Shown here piece by piece: positions 1 through 8,555 of a stretch of DNA of 59,894 nucleotides. Under the pieces are notes generated by a model. That model saw only the letters and a program-made list of their open reading frames with translations. It searched no databases and had not been told where the DNA came from. The DNA comes from Prevotella sp. (lineage in GTDB: Bacteria > Bacteroidota > Bacteroidia > Bacteroidales > Bacteroidaceae), in NCBI GenBank assembly GCA_017467535.1, contig JAFUST010000002.1, forward strand, positions 1 to 59,894, given 5' to 3'. Every line of letters begins with the position of its first letter. Positions within the stretch are counted from its first letter, which is position 1. A program made the position numbers and the translations under genes.

Positions 1-1
1 C

Positions 2-85
2 TGCATCAGGCTGAACAATGCCGACCTGGAAAGACTCCGTCCTTATGTCTACGTGGGGATGAAGTGTGTGATAGAGAAGGACTAA
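2..85 (+). CDS. C-terminal 27 codons of an unidentified protein
   Basis: An open frame runs in from the left edge and ends at TAA 83-85. The visible tail ends in YVGMKCVIEKD. It is too short to assign. It lies 24 bases upstream of the SpmA/B-like gene on the same strand and could share its operon. Confidence 0.5.
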   Translation, partial: CIRLNNADLERLRPYVYVGMKCVIEKD

Positions 86-109
86 TCGGTATCTTTACAC
101 TCTGACGAT

Positions 110-1342
110 ATGGCCCTCAACTATATTTGGATCGGACTCTTCGTGATTGGCTTCCTCGTTGGCGTCATCAGGCTGCTTGTCTATGGCGACACGGAGGCCC
201 TGCCGGCGATGATGGACTCCACGTTTGAGATGTCAAACCTGGCGTTTGAAATGACACTGGGACTGACGGGCACGCTGACGCTGTGGATGGGAATCCTGAA
301 AATCGGAGAGGACAGCGGACTGGTGACCAAACTGTCACGTGCCCTGAGCCCTGTCTTGTCGAAACTGTTTCCCGACGTGCCTAAAGACCATCCTGCCCTG
401 GGCAGCATCTTCATGAACATATCTGCAAACATGCTTGGTCTCGACAATGCGGCCACGCCATGCGGACTGAAGGCGATGAAGGAACTGCAGGAGATCAATC
501 CGACTAAAGACACGGCCAGCAACTCGATGATCATGTTTCTGGTGCTGAACACCTCCGGCCTGACCATCATCCCCGTCAGCATCATGGCCTACAGGGCGAA
601 GTTCGGAGCCGCCGACCCCACCGATGTCTTTATACCGCTGCTGCTGACCACCCTCTGCTCCACCTTTGTGGGGCTGGTGGTTGTCTCGCTCTACCAGCGC
701 ATCAACCTGTTCAGACGAGCATTCCTGGTCCTGTTTCTCTGCATTGCCGCACTCGTAGGTACCCTGTTTGGCATCCTGAGCGGGATGGACAACACACAGA
801 TACAGGCCTTCTGCCGCCTGCTGACAAGTTGCCTGATCATAGGGGCGATTCTGCTCTTCATCCTGAGCGGCTGTTACAAGCGGCTCAATGTCTACGACTC
901 CTTCATCTCAGGAGCCAAAGACGGATTCAGCGTAGCGGTCAGCCTCATCCCCTATTGCGTAGCCATCCTGGCGGCCATCGGGGTCTTCAAGGCATCAGGT
1001 GCATTGTACCTCATTCAGGATGCCATGTCGGGCCTTGTGGAGGCATGCGGACTGAACAGCGATTTCGTCGGTGCGCTGCCCGTTGCCCTGATGAAGCCCC
1101 TGAACGGAAGTGGTGCCCGTGGCATGATGATAGAGGCGATGAACTCCTATGGGCCCGACTCCTTCGTGGGCCATCTGGCAGGTGTCCTGCAGGGATGCAC
1201 TGACACCACCTTCTATATTCTGGCCATCTATTTTGGCAGTGTCGGCATCAGGAAATACAGGTATTCCGTCACCTGCGGCTTGCTGGCAGACCTGACCGGC
1301 ATCATCGCAGCCATCTTCATCAGTTACTATTTCTGGGGGTAG
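110..1342 (+). CDS. SpmA/SpmB-type nucleoside recognition domain membrane protein
   Basis: A 410-residue polytopic membrane protein. The N-terminal half has the SpmA-type signature around residues 100-125 (NMLGLDNAATPCGLKAM). The C-terminal half has the SpmB-type region around 330-380 (MKPLNGSGARGMM, then GPDSFVG and FGSVG). Separate spmA and spmB genes in sporulating Firmicutes are fused in Bacteroidetes, where no spores form. The family belongs to the Gate/nucleoside-recognition group and its transported or sensed substrate is unknown. About eight hydrophobic segments are visible. Family assignment is strong; function is unknown. Confidence 0.85.
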   Translation: MALNYIWIGLFVIGFLVGVIRLLVYGDTEALPAMMDSTFEMSNLAFEMTLGLTGTLTLWMGILKIGEDSGLVTKLSRALSPVLSKLFPDVPKDHPALGSIFMNISANMLGLDNAATPCGLKAMKELQEINPTKDTASNSMIMFLVLNTSGLTIIPVSIMAYRAKFGAADPTDVFIPLLLTTLCSTFVGLVVVSLYQRINLFRRAFLVLFLCIAALVGTLFGILSGMDNTQIQAFCRLLTSCLIIGAILLFILSGCYKRLNVYDSFISGAKDGFSVAVSLIPYCVAILAAIGVFKASGALYLIQDAMSGLVEACGLNSDFVGALPVALMKPLNGSGARGMMIEAMNSYGPDSFVGHLAGVLQGCTDTTFYILAIYFGSVGIRKYRYSVTCGLLADLTGIIAAIFISYYFWG

Positions 1343-1376
1343 CGTGAATGTTAATAATTGTAGAGCGGTAGCAAAT

Positions 1377-1404
1377 TCTTCACTCTTCACTCTTCACTCT
1401 TCAC
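1377..1404 (+). repeat. Tandem heptamer array, 4 x TCTTCAC
   Basis: Four exact copies of a 7-bp unit lie between the SpmA/B-like stop and the next promoter. On the minus strand the unit is TGAAGAG, a member of the TRAnnAn heptamer family found at seven other loci in this window. Confidence 0.85.
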
Positions 1405-1431
1405 TATTTTTTACTACCTTTGACCTCCTGT

Positions 1432-1499
1432 CGAAGGTACTCCCGTTCGGAAAACCTCAAATAAATTTGGTTATTCGCTCACTTATTCGTACCTTTGCA
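1432..1499 (+). promoter_or_regulatory. 68-bp promoter module, -33 TTTG and -7 TACCTTTG
   Basis: TTTG at 1466-1469 and TACCTTTG at 1490-1497 are 20 bases apart, matching the Bacteroidetes sigma-ABfr promoter. The whole 68 bp is about 82% identical (56 of 68 by eye) to 7363-7430 upstream of mnmA. An imperfect dyad is centred near 1464 (CAAAT against ATTTG). It sets the start of the DUF2723 gene at 1527, not at the upstream frame opening. Confidence 0.85.
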
Positions 1500-1526
1500 G
1501 GCAAATTCGAATTTTTAGGTAAAAGT

Positions 1527-4500
1527 ATGAAACAATTTCGTCTCGTGGACAATGTCGTGGGATGGCTCACGTTCTTGGTGGCCGCCATCGTCTATTGTCT
1601 GACTATTGAGCCGACAGCCTCGTTCTGGGACTGCCCTGAGTTTATCACCACCGGCTACAAACTGGAAATAGGCCACCCGCCCGGCGCACCGTTCTTCATG
1701 CTGACGGCCAACCTGTTCTCGCAGTTCACCAGCGACCCCACTCAGGTGGCCCGCATGGTGAACACGATGAGTGCGCTGCTTTCGGCCACGTGTATCCTGT
1801 TCCTCTTCTGGAGCATCACCCACTTGGTACGGCGGCTGCTCATCGACCGCTGGGAGGAACTGTCGACGTGGAAACTCATTGCCATCGAGGCATCGGGCCT
1901 GGTGGGCGCCCTCATCTACACCTTCAGCGACACCTTCTGGTTCTCGGCTGTAGAGGGTGAGGTCTATGCCTACTCTTCGGCCTTCACCGCCGTGGTGTTC
2001 TGGCTCATACTGAAATGGGAAGACCATGCCGACGAGCCTCACTCCGACCGCTGGCTTGTATTAATAATGTATATGACGGGCCTCTCCATCGGCGTGCACC
2101 TGCTCAACCTGCTGTGCCTGCCGGCCATCGTGCTGGTCTACTACTTCAAGCGCTACCCGAAGGCCAACCTGCTGGGCAGCATCGTGGCCCTGCTCATCTC
2201 GTTTGTACTGCTGGCTGCCGTGCTCTACGGCGTGGTGCCAGGCATCATCACCGTGGGCGGCTGGTTCGAACTCTTCTTCGTCAATACGCTGGGCATGTCG
2301 TTCAATTCCGGCGAATATGTCTATCTGCTGCTGCTCGTCGGCCTGGTCATCTGGGCCATCTACGAAACGCAGACCGCCAAGGAGGGCAACCGCGGCAGTT
2401 GGATCCGCCAGAACGTGGCCTTCCTGCTGGCCTTCGGCATGCTGGGCATCCCCTTCTACGGCTTCGGCTGGAGTGCCTTCGGCATCGGCGTGCTGGTGCT
2501 GGCCGTGCTGGCTGCGCTGCTGTTCCTGCCGGGCATGAAGAAGCCCCTCATCACCACCCGCTTCAAGAACACCACACTGCTCTGCATGCTGATGCTGATG
2601 ATCGGCTATTCCACCTATGCCGTCATCGTGATCCGCTCGGCTGCCAACCCGCCGATGGACCAGAACTCGCCCGAGGACATCTTCACACTGGGCAACTACC
2701 TGAGCCGCGACCAGTATGGCTATCGCCCGCTGCTCTACGGTCAGGCCTACAGTTCGGAATACAAGATCAACAGCGAGGGCTCTGTCACCATGGACGAGGG
2801 CGCTCCCATCTGGGCCAAGCGCGAGAAGGCTTCTGCTGACCAGCCCGACGAGTACTTCGTGGTGAGCACCAAGGACAAGCCCGTCTATGCACAGAATATG
2901 CTGTTCCCCCGTATGTACTCCAACAGTCCGCGCCACATCGCCCAGTACAACAGTTGGGCCGGCAAGAACGGACACATCGAGGGTCAGCAGATGCCGTCCA
3001 ACTATCGTAAAGGCAACACCGTGACCATTCCCACACAGATAGAGAACCTGCGTTTCTTCTTTGCCTATCAGTGCAACTGGATGTACTGGCGCTACTTCCT
3101 CTGGAACTTCGCCGGCCGACAGAACGACATCCAGGGCCACGGCGACGTGGAGCACGGCAACTGGATAACCGGCTTCTCCTTCTTCGACAACGCCCGTCTG
3201 GGCGACCAGTCGCTGCTGCCCGACACGCTGAAGCAGAACAAGGGACACAACGTGTTCTACTGTATGCCCCTCATCCTCGGACTCATCGGCATCCTCTGGC
3301 AGGTGTTCCTCTGCCGCCGCAAGGGCATCCAGCAGTTCTGGGTGGTCTTCTTCCTGTTCTTCATGACGGGCCTGGCCATCGTGGTCTATCTGAACCAGAC
3401 GCCTGAGCAGCCCCGTGAGCGAGACTATGCCTATGCCGGTTCGTTCTATGCCTACGCCATCTGGTGCGGTCTGGGCGTGGCTGCCATCATCTCCACAATC
3501 AACCGCCTCCTCAAGAGCAACGTGGGCCAGACCATCGTGGCTGCCGCGGCTTCCGTCATCGCCCTGCTCGTGCCCATCCAGATGGGCTCTCAGACCTGGG
3601 ACGACCACGACCGCTCCGGCCGCTACACCTGCACCGACTTCGGCCAGAACTATCTGATGACGCTGCAGCAGGAGGGTAATCCCATCATCTTCACCAACGG
3701 CGACAACGACACCTTCCCCCTCTGGTATAACCAGGACACCGAGGGTGTGCGCACCGATGCCCGCGTCTGCAACCTGTCGTATCTGAACACCGACTGGTAC
3801 ATCGACCAGATGATCCGTCCGGCCTACGACTCGCCGTCGCTACCCATCAACTGGAGCCGACTGGAATACTGTACGGGTACCAATGAATACGTGAAGGTGG
3901 ACCGCCACATCCGTGGCGCCATCGAACTGCTCCGCAAGCAGTATCCGCAGGAGGTGAAGCAACTCTTCGGCGACGATCCCTACGAACTGAAGAACGTGCT
4001 CGAGTTCTGGGTGCGCGACCATCGCAGCAGCGACCTGAAGCAGCGTCAGCGTGCTGCCATCGAACTGGCCTACAGCCAGATGGACGACGTGAAGAACGAC
4101 TACTACTATGACCTGGAAGCCGACCTGCACGTCATCCCCACCGACACCGTCTACCTGACCATCGACAAGGAGGCCGTCAGAAAGAGCGGCATGAAGATGC
4201 AGGGCGACTCCATCCCCGACCGCATGGTCATCTCGCTGAAAGGCCTGAGCGGACTGGACAAGAGCAAACTGATGATGCTCGAACTGCTGGCCAACGCCAA
4301 CTGGACGCGCCCCATCTACGTGGCCTACACCGTCGGTCAGGATAACTACATGAACCTGGGCGACAACTTCGTGCAGGAGGGACTGGCCAACCGCATCACG
4401 CCCTTCACCACCAACATCAACGAGCAGCCGCTGCCCGGCATGACCAACTTCGACACCGAGAAGACCTACGACAACGTGATGAACCGCTATAAGTTCGGCG

Positions 4501-4979
4501 GCATCTCCGAGCCTGGCATCTATCTCGACGAGACCGTCATGCGAATGTGCTACACCCACCGCCGCCTGCTGGTCAAACTGGCCACCAACCTGATAGACGA
4601 AGGCGACACCGAGCGTGCAGCCAAGGTGCTGGAGAAGTGTGAGAAGGAGATCCCGTCCTACAATGTGCCTCACGACTTCCAGAGCGGAAGCATCGACATG
4701 GCCCGTGCCTATGCCGACATAGGCAACACGGAGAAGGCCCGGGAGGTGGTCGACGCCCTGTGGAAGAACTCCGACCAGTCGGTGACCTTCTACAACTCGC
4801 TGCCCGCCAACCTCTTCCCCACCTGCATCAGCAGCAGCCAGTTCCATATGTTCTACGTCATGCGCCACCTCATCGACATCGCATCGGCATTCGACATGGA
4901 TCTGGCCGAGCAGTATGACAGCCAACTGGCCGAGCACCTCGACACCTACATCCGTAAGGGTGGAACGCTGCCGCAATAA
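1527..4979 (+). CDS. DUF2723 family GT-C-like membrane glycosyltransferase with helical C-terminal domain
   Basis: A 1,150-residue inner-membrane protein. The open frame extends upstream to 1344, but the -7 box at 1490-1497 places the start at ATG 1527. The N-terminal signature is SFWDCPEF then GHPPGAPF, in the first extracytoplasmic loop where GT-C enzymes carry their acidic catalytic residues. About twelve membrane segments follow, with a second family block at RERDYAYAGSFYAY and NGDNDTFPLWY, then a soluble, TPR-like C-terminal region. DUF2723 (CAZy GT117) includes human TMEM260, a protein O-mannosyltransferase, so lipid-linked sugar transfer to exported proteins is the likely role; this is inference for the bacterial member. 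It is followed after 3 bases by the NodB gene, so they are probably co-transcribed. Confidence 0.88.
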   Translation: MKQFRLVDNVVGWLTFLVAAIVYCLTIEPTASFWDCPEFITTGYKLEIGHPPGAPFFMLTANLFSQFTSDPTQVARMVNTMSALLSATCILFLFWSITHLVRRLLIDRWEELSTWKLIAIEASGLVGALIYTFSDTFWFSAVEGEVYAYSSAFTAVVFWLILKWEDHADEPHSDRWLVLIMYMTGLSIGVHLLNLLCLPAIVLVYYFKRYPKANLLGSIVALLISFVLLAAVLYGVVPGIITVGGWFELFFVNTLGMSFNSGEYVYLLLLVGLVIWAIYETQTAKEGNRGSWIRQNVAFLLAFGMLGIPFYGFGWSAFGIGVLVLAVLAALLFLPGMKKPLITTRFKNTTLLCMLMLMIGYSTYAVIVIRSAANPPMDQNSPEDIFTLGNYLSRDQYGYRPLLYGQAYSSEYKINSEGSVTMDEGAPIWAKREKASADQPDEYFVVSTKDKPVYAQNMLFPRMYSNSPRHIAQYNSWAGKNGHIEGQQMPSNYRKGNTVTIPTQIENLRFFFAYQCNWMYWRYFLWNFAGRQNDIQGHGDVEHGNWITGFSFFDNARLGDQSLLPDTLKQNKGHNVFYCMPLILGLIGILWQVFLCRRKGIQQFWVVFFLFFMTGLAIVVYLNQTPEQPRERDYAYAGSFYAYAIWCGLGVAAIISTINRLLKSNVGQTIVAAAASVIALLVPIQMGSQTWDDHDRSGRYTCTDFGQNYLMTLQQEGNPIIFTNGDNDTFPLWYNQDTEGVRTDARVCNLSYLNTDWYIDQMIRPAYDSPSLPINWSRLEYCTGTNEYVKVDRHIRGAIELLRKQYPQEVKQLFGDDPYELKNVLEFWVRDHRSSDLKQRQRAAIELAYSQMDDVKNDYYYDLEADLHVIPTDTVYLTIDKEAVRKSGMKMQGDSIPDRMVISLKGLSGLDKSKLMMLELLANANWTRPIYVAYTVGQDNYMNLGDNFVQEGLANRITPFTTNINEQPLPGMTNFDTEKTYDNVMNRYKFGGISEPGIYLDETVMRMCYTHRRLLVKLATNLIDEGDTERAAKVLEKCEKEIPSYNVPHDFQSGSIDMARAYADIGNTEKAREVVDALWKNSDQSVTFYNSLPANLFPTCISSSQFHMFYVMRHLIDIASAFDMDLAEQYDSQLAEHLDTYIRKGGTLPQ

Positions 4980-4982
4980 AGT

Positions 4983-5594
4983 ATGATCATCGAGCAACCA
5001 GCCGCCTATCTTCGCTGGCTCTACCCGAAAGCCCTGTGGAGAATGGACCGCCGCGAACACGCAGTCTACCTGACGTTCGACGACGGTCCCATCCCCGAGG
5101 CCACCCCTTTCATCCTTGACGTGCTCCGCCAGGAGGGCGTCAAGGCTACTTTCTTCATGGTCGGCGACAACGTGCGCAAGTATCCCGACCTCTATCAGCG
5201 CATCGTCGACGAAGGCCACCAGGTGGGCAACCACACCCACAACCACATCGGCAGCCTGCGCCACACCATCCGCGAGTACAGTTACAATGTCGAGAAGGCC
5301 AATGCCTATATCCACAGCCGCCTGATGCGGCCCCCTCATGGCTGGATGCGGCTGGCCCAGTATGCCTGGCTATCGCGCAAATATAAAGTGGTGATGTGGG
5401 ACCTCGTCACGCGCGACTACTCCAAGTGGATGACGGCACAGGACGTCGTCAACAACGTGAAACGCTACGCCCGCAACGGCTCCATCATCACCTTCCACGA
5501 CAGCCTGAAGAGCATCGACAAACTGCGCACCGCCCTGCCTGAAAGCATCCACTGGCTGAAGGAGCAAGGCTACGAGTTCAAAATCTTCGAATAA
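4983..5594 (+). CDS. NodB-type polysaccharide deacetylase
   Basis: A 203-residue carbohydrate esterase family 4 protein that removes acetyl groups from N-acetylated glycans in a metal-dependent way. The motifs are in order: TFDDGP (31-36, Asp33 and Asp34), GNHTHNH (82-88, metal-binding His84 and His88), RPPHG (usually RPPYG) and the final TFHDS histidine. No signal peptide is obvious, so it may be membrane-associated or cytoplasmic. It starts 3 bases after the DUF2723 stop, and its TAA overlaps the next ATG by one base, indicating translational coupling. The substrate cannot be deduced. Confidence 0.9.
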   Translation: MIIEQPAAYLRWLYPKALWRMDRREHAVYLTFDDGPIPEATPFILDVLRQEGVKATFFMVGDNVRKYPDLYQRIVDEGHQVGNHTHNHIGSLRHTIREYSYNVEKANAYIHSRLMRPPHGWMRLAQYAWLSRKYKVVMWDLVTRDYSKWMTAQDVVNNVKRYARNGSIITFHDSLKSIDKLRTALPESIHWLKEQGYEFKIFE

Positions 5595-6658
5595 TGGAAT
5601 GGCGTAGACACCTTGCCCTGGAAGCAAACCGGCTACTGACCCAGAACCTGCGACGAGAACACCCCCTGCGACAACTATTCTGGGAATGCACCCTGCGATG
5701 CAATGTGCATTGTCGCCATTGTGGCAGCGACTGCAAGTATTCTCCCGACGTAGCCGACATGCCCCGAGAAGACTTCTTCCGCGTACTTGACAGCGTAGCC
5801 AGGAAACAAAATCCCAGCAAGGTGTTCGTCATCCTAAGCGGGGGTGAGCCCCTGATGCGTAAAGACATAGAAGAATGTGCCAGAGGCATACAGCGGCGGG
5901 GATTCCCTTGGGGCATGGTGACCAATGGCCTCTACTTGACACCACAGCGGTTTCATGTCCTGCGTAGCGCAGGATTGCGGTCGGTGGCTGTCAGCCTCGA
6001 CGGACTGGAGGAGAACCACAACTGGCTCCGATGCCATCCAAAGAGTTTCGAAATGGCCGACCAAGCCATCGACCTGCTGGCCTGCGACGGCAAGGTTGGC
6101 TACGATGTGGTCACCTGCGTGCATCAACGCAATTTCGGCCAACTGCCCGCCCTGCGCGACTACCTCATCCAGAAAGGCGTAGGCAACTGGCGGCTATTCC
6201 CTATTTTCCCCTCTGGCCGTGCTGCCAGCGAGCCACTGCTCAGGCTCTCTGACGAACAGTTCCGCGGACTGCTCGACTTTATACGCGACACGCGGAAGCA
6301 AGGACAGATACACGCCAACTATAGTTGCGAGGGGTACGTGGGCGACTACGAGGGCGACGTCCGCGACTGGATGTTTCGTTGTGCTGCCGGCGTCACGGTG
6401 GGATCGGTGCTGATCGACGGGGCCATCGGTGCCTGCACCAGCATTCGCTCCAATTACTCGCAAGGCAACATCTACGAGGATGACTTCATGGAAGTGTGGG
6501 AGAACCGCTACTCTCAGCACCGTCATCGTGAATGGATGAAGCGCGATGAATGCGAGACCTGCAAGCACTGGCGCTATTGCGAGGGCAACGGTCTGCATCT
6601 GCGCACCAATGAAGGAACACTTATGTTATGCCACATGAAAAAGATAGAAGCACTATGA
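5594..6658 (+). CDS. Radical SAM/SPASM enzyme of the rSAM/lipoprotein system
   Basis: A 354-residue enzyme. The radical SAM cluster motif is CNVHCRHC (Cys36, Cys40, Cys43), preceded by an extra Cys32. LSGGEPLMRKD follows in the usual SAM-binding place. The C-terminal SPASM region has several Cys (RCAAG, GACTS, CETCKHWRYC, LCH) for auxiliary Fe-S clusters, typical of enzymes that modify peptides or proteins. From memory it fits the TIGR04133 family, whose genes sit beside a small lipoprotein gene. Here the next gene overlaps by ATGA and encodes exactly that. Modification of that lipoprotein is inference; the chemistry is unknown. Confidence 0.9.
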   Translation: MEWRRHLALEANRLLTQNLRREHPLRQLFWECTLRCNVHCRHCGSDCKYSPDVADMPREDFFRVLDSVARKQNPSKVFVILSGGEPLMRKDIEECARGIQRRGFPWGMVTNGLYLTPQRFHVLRSAGLRSVAVSLDGLEENHNWLRCHPKSFEMADQAIDLLACDGKVGYDVVTCVHQRNFGQLPALRDYLIQKGVGNWRLFPIFPSGRAASEPLLRLSDEQFRGLLDFIRDTRKQGQIHANYSCEGYVGDYEGDVRDWMFRCAAGVTVGSVLIDGAIGACTSIRSNYSQGNIYEDDFMEVWENRYSQHRHREWMKRDECETCKHWRYCEGNGLHLRTNEGTLMLCHMKKIEAL

Positions 6659-7335
6659 AGAAAAGATTCTGGAAGGTCTCCAACCTGCTACTGACCTCAC
6701 TTATCACGGCCCTGGGCTTCAACGCCTGCTATATGCAGAAAAAGCCATCCGGCCAGAACGAGACTGTGGTGTCTGATTCCGACACTATCACCGAGATGCC
6801 CGCAGACGAGGTGGTAGTTGTCTACGGGCCCCCGCCATTCGAAGAAAGCGTTGTGGATACGGCCAACACCATCCTGGACGACGTAGCCATCGCCTACGGT
6901 GCCCCAGCGTTCGGAGACGACGAGGATACGGTCTACTCTGAAGGTGAGGAAGCACTAAGAAGGGAGTGGGAGGAAAAGTGTAAAGACCCCATTTACCAAA
7001 ACAAGGTTTTCGACGTAGTTGAGAATATGCCCCGCTTCCCCGATGACGACGGTGACTGGCAAGTCTTGTACGAGTGGATACAGAAGAACCTGCGGTACCC
7101 TGAGGAGGCACTACGCGACAGCATCAAGGGGCGTGTCGTCGTACAGTTCATTGTGGAACGCGATGGTTCGATTACCGATCCCAGAGTCGTCAGACCTATT
7201 CATCCTTTGCTGGACGAAGAGGCCCTCAACCTTATGCGGCGTATGCCCAAGTGGATCCCCGGAAGGCATTATGGAATCACGGCTCGTGTGAAATTCACCC
7301 TACCCATCACATTTACGCTTCCATCCAATTCATAA
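6655..7335 (+). CDS. rSAM-associated lipoprotein with YGxP repeats fused to a TonB C-terminal domain
   Basis: A 226-residue protein starting at ATG 6655, which overlaps the radical SAM stop. Residues 1-24 are a lipoprotein signal and Cys25 (FNAC) is the likely lipidated residue. Two short repeats follow: YGPPPF at 57-62 and YGAPAF at 81-86, each in an acidic, flexible context, as in the putative lipoproteins that accompany TIGR04133 enzymes. The last ~100 residues are a TonB C-terminal domain (LRYPEEALRDSIKGRVVVQF, then RMPKWIPG), which normally contacts TonB-dependent receptors or peptidoglycan. The YGxP motifs are the obvious candidates for rSAM modification (inference). Confidence 0.85.
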   Translation: MKKRFWKVSNLLLTSLITALGFNACYMQKKPSGQNETVVSDSDTITEMPADEVVVVYGPPPFEESVVDTANTILDDVAIAYGAPAFGDDEDTVYSEGEEALRREWEEKCKDPIYQNKVFDVVENMPRFPDDDGDWQVLYEWIQKNLRYPEEALRDSIKGRVVVQFIVERDGSITDPRVVRPIHPLLDEEALNLMRRMPKWIPGRHYGITARVKFTLPITFTLPSNS

Positions 7336-7362
7336 GCGGGAAAAGCGACCCTTTGGCTCCGC

Positions 7363-7430
7363 CGAAGGTACTTGCATTCTGAAAATTGCAAATAAATTTG
7401 CATTTTCTCTCACTTATTTGTACCTTTGCA
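7363..7430 (+). promoter_or_regulatory. mnmA promoter, second copy of the 68-bp module
   Basis: TTTG at 7397-7400 and TACCTTTG at 7421-7428 have the same 20-base spacing as the module at 1432-1499, with 68 bp aligned without gaps. The dyad here is TGCAAAT against ATTTGCA, with bases changed on both arms relative to the first copy. Only five bases separate the -7 box from the mnmA ATG. Confidence 0.85.
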
Positions 7431-7433
7431 CCC

Positions 7434-8555
7434 ATGATTGCAGAAAATTTGGACAATAAGCGGATTGCGGTGCTGCTGTCGGGCGGTGTGGACTCATCGG
7501 TGGTGGTCTACGAGTTTGCCCGGCTAGGGCTGCATCCTGACTGCTTCTATATCAAGATAGGACCGGAAGAAACGGAAGAGTGGGACTGCTCCAGCGAGGA
7601 GGACCTGGAGATGGCTACCGCCGTGGCCCATAAGTATGGATGCCACCTCGAGGTGGTGGACTGCCATCGCGAATACTGGGACCAGGTGACGCAGTACACG
7701 ATGGGCAAGGTGAGGGCGGGGCTGACGCCGAATCCCGACGTGATGTGCAACAGGCTGATCAAGTTCGGTGCCTTCCACGAGAAGTGCGGCCACGACTACG
7801 ACCTCATCGCCACCGGCCACTATGCGCAGACGGAGATGGAGGAACAGACAATGTCTGAGAATGTTCAATGTTCAATGTTCAATGTTCAATCTACCAAGTG
7901 GCTCTGCACCAGCCCCGACCCGGTGAAGGACCAGACGGACTTTCTGGCGCAGATATACGGCTGGCAACTGGAGAAGGCCATCTTCCCCATCGGCCCCTAC
8001 ATGAAGGACGAGGTGCGGCTGATAGCCGAGCGGGAGCATCTGGTGAACGCCCACCGCAAGGACTCGCAGGGCATCTGCTTCCTGGGCAAGATTGACTATA
8101 CGGAATACGTCAGGCGCTACGTGGGCGAGAAGACGGGACGCGTGGTGGAACTGGAGACGGGCCGACTGATCGGCGAGCACCGGGGACACTGGTTCTACAC
8201 CATCGGCCAGCGCAAGGGCCTCGGCTTCGGCGGCGGCCCGTGGTTCATCGTGAAGAAAGACGTCGACGACAACGTGCTCTACGTCAGCCACGGCTACGAC
8301 CCCGAGACGGCCTACAAGCAGGACTTCCCCATACACGGCTTCCACAGCATCAACGGCCAGATGCCTGGGGAGCACGTCACCTTCAAGATACGCCACACCC
8401 CAGAGTTCCATGCCGCCACGCTGGAGCCTACGGGCGACGGGGCCTTCACGGTGCACTCCGAAGACCGCATACACGGTGTGGCTCCAGGCCAGTTCTGCGT
8501 CATCTACGACGAGCAGCACCACCGCTGCTACGGCTCGGGCGAAATCACGGTCTGA
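7434..8555 (+). CDS. mnmA: tRNA-specific 2-thiouridylase MnmA
   Basis: A 373-residue tRNA thiolase that makes 2-thiouridine at wobble position 34. The PP-loop is SGGVDS (16-21). The catalytic Cys105 lies in NPDVMCN and the second catalytic Cys215 in SQGICFLG. ATGHYA and KDQTDF are also present. ATG 7434 is the only start before the P-loop, and it follows the -7 box so closely that the mRNA may be leaderless. Residues ~143-152 are encoded by four tandem heptamers, placed in the loop between ATGHYA and the DQTDF segment and absent from typical MnmA. The 3' end overlaps the convergent HTCS gene by 28 bases. Confidence 0.95.
   Translation: MIAENLDNKRIAVLLSGGVDSSVVVYEFARLGLHPDCFYIKIGPEETEEWDCSSEEDLEMATAVAHKYGCHLEVVDCHREYWDQVTQYTMGKVRAGLTPNPDVMCNRLIKFGAFHEKCGHDYDLIATGHYAQTEMEEQTMSENVQCSMFNVQSTKWLCTSPDPVKDQTDFLAQIYGWQLEKAIFPIGPYMKDEVRLIAEREHLVNAHRKDSQGICFLGKIDYTEYVRRYVGEKTGRVVELETGRLIGEHRGHWFYTIGQRKGLGFGGGPWFIVKKDVDDNVLYVSHGYDPETAYKQDFPIHGFHSINGQMPGEHVTFKIRHTPEFHAATLEPTGDGAFTVHSEDRIHGVAPGQFCVIYDEQHHRCYGSGEITV
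7861..7888 (+). repeat. In-frame heptamer array, 4 x ATGTTCA, inside mnmA
   Basis: Four exact copies followed by a partial unit. The reverse complement is TGAACAT, identical to the intergenic heptamers at 39860-39887 and 41955-41996. The orientation here has no stop codon in any frame. Confidence 0.95.

Noticed and set aside
1344..1526. 61-codon upstream extension of the DUF2723 protein
   Set aside because: It translates the heptamers and the promoter module; the conserved protein starts at 1527.
2061..3608. 515-codon open frame on the minus strand
   Set aside because: It is a shadow of the GC-rich DUF2723 gene, with no family signature and no promoter.
3840..5339. 499-codon minus-strand open frame spanning two genes
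   Set aside because: It lies antisense to the DUF2723 and NodB genes; its His/Val-rich translation is typical of the complement of GC-rich codons.
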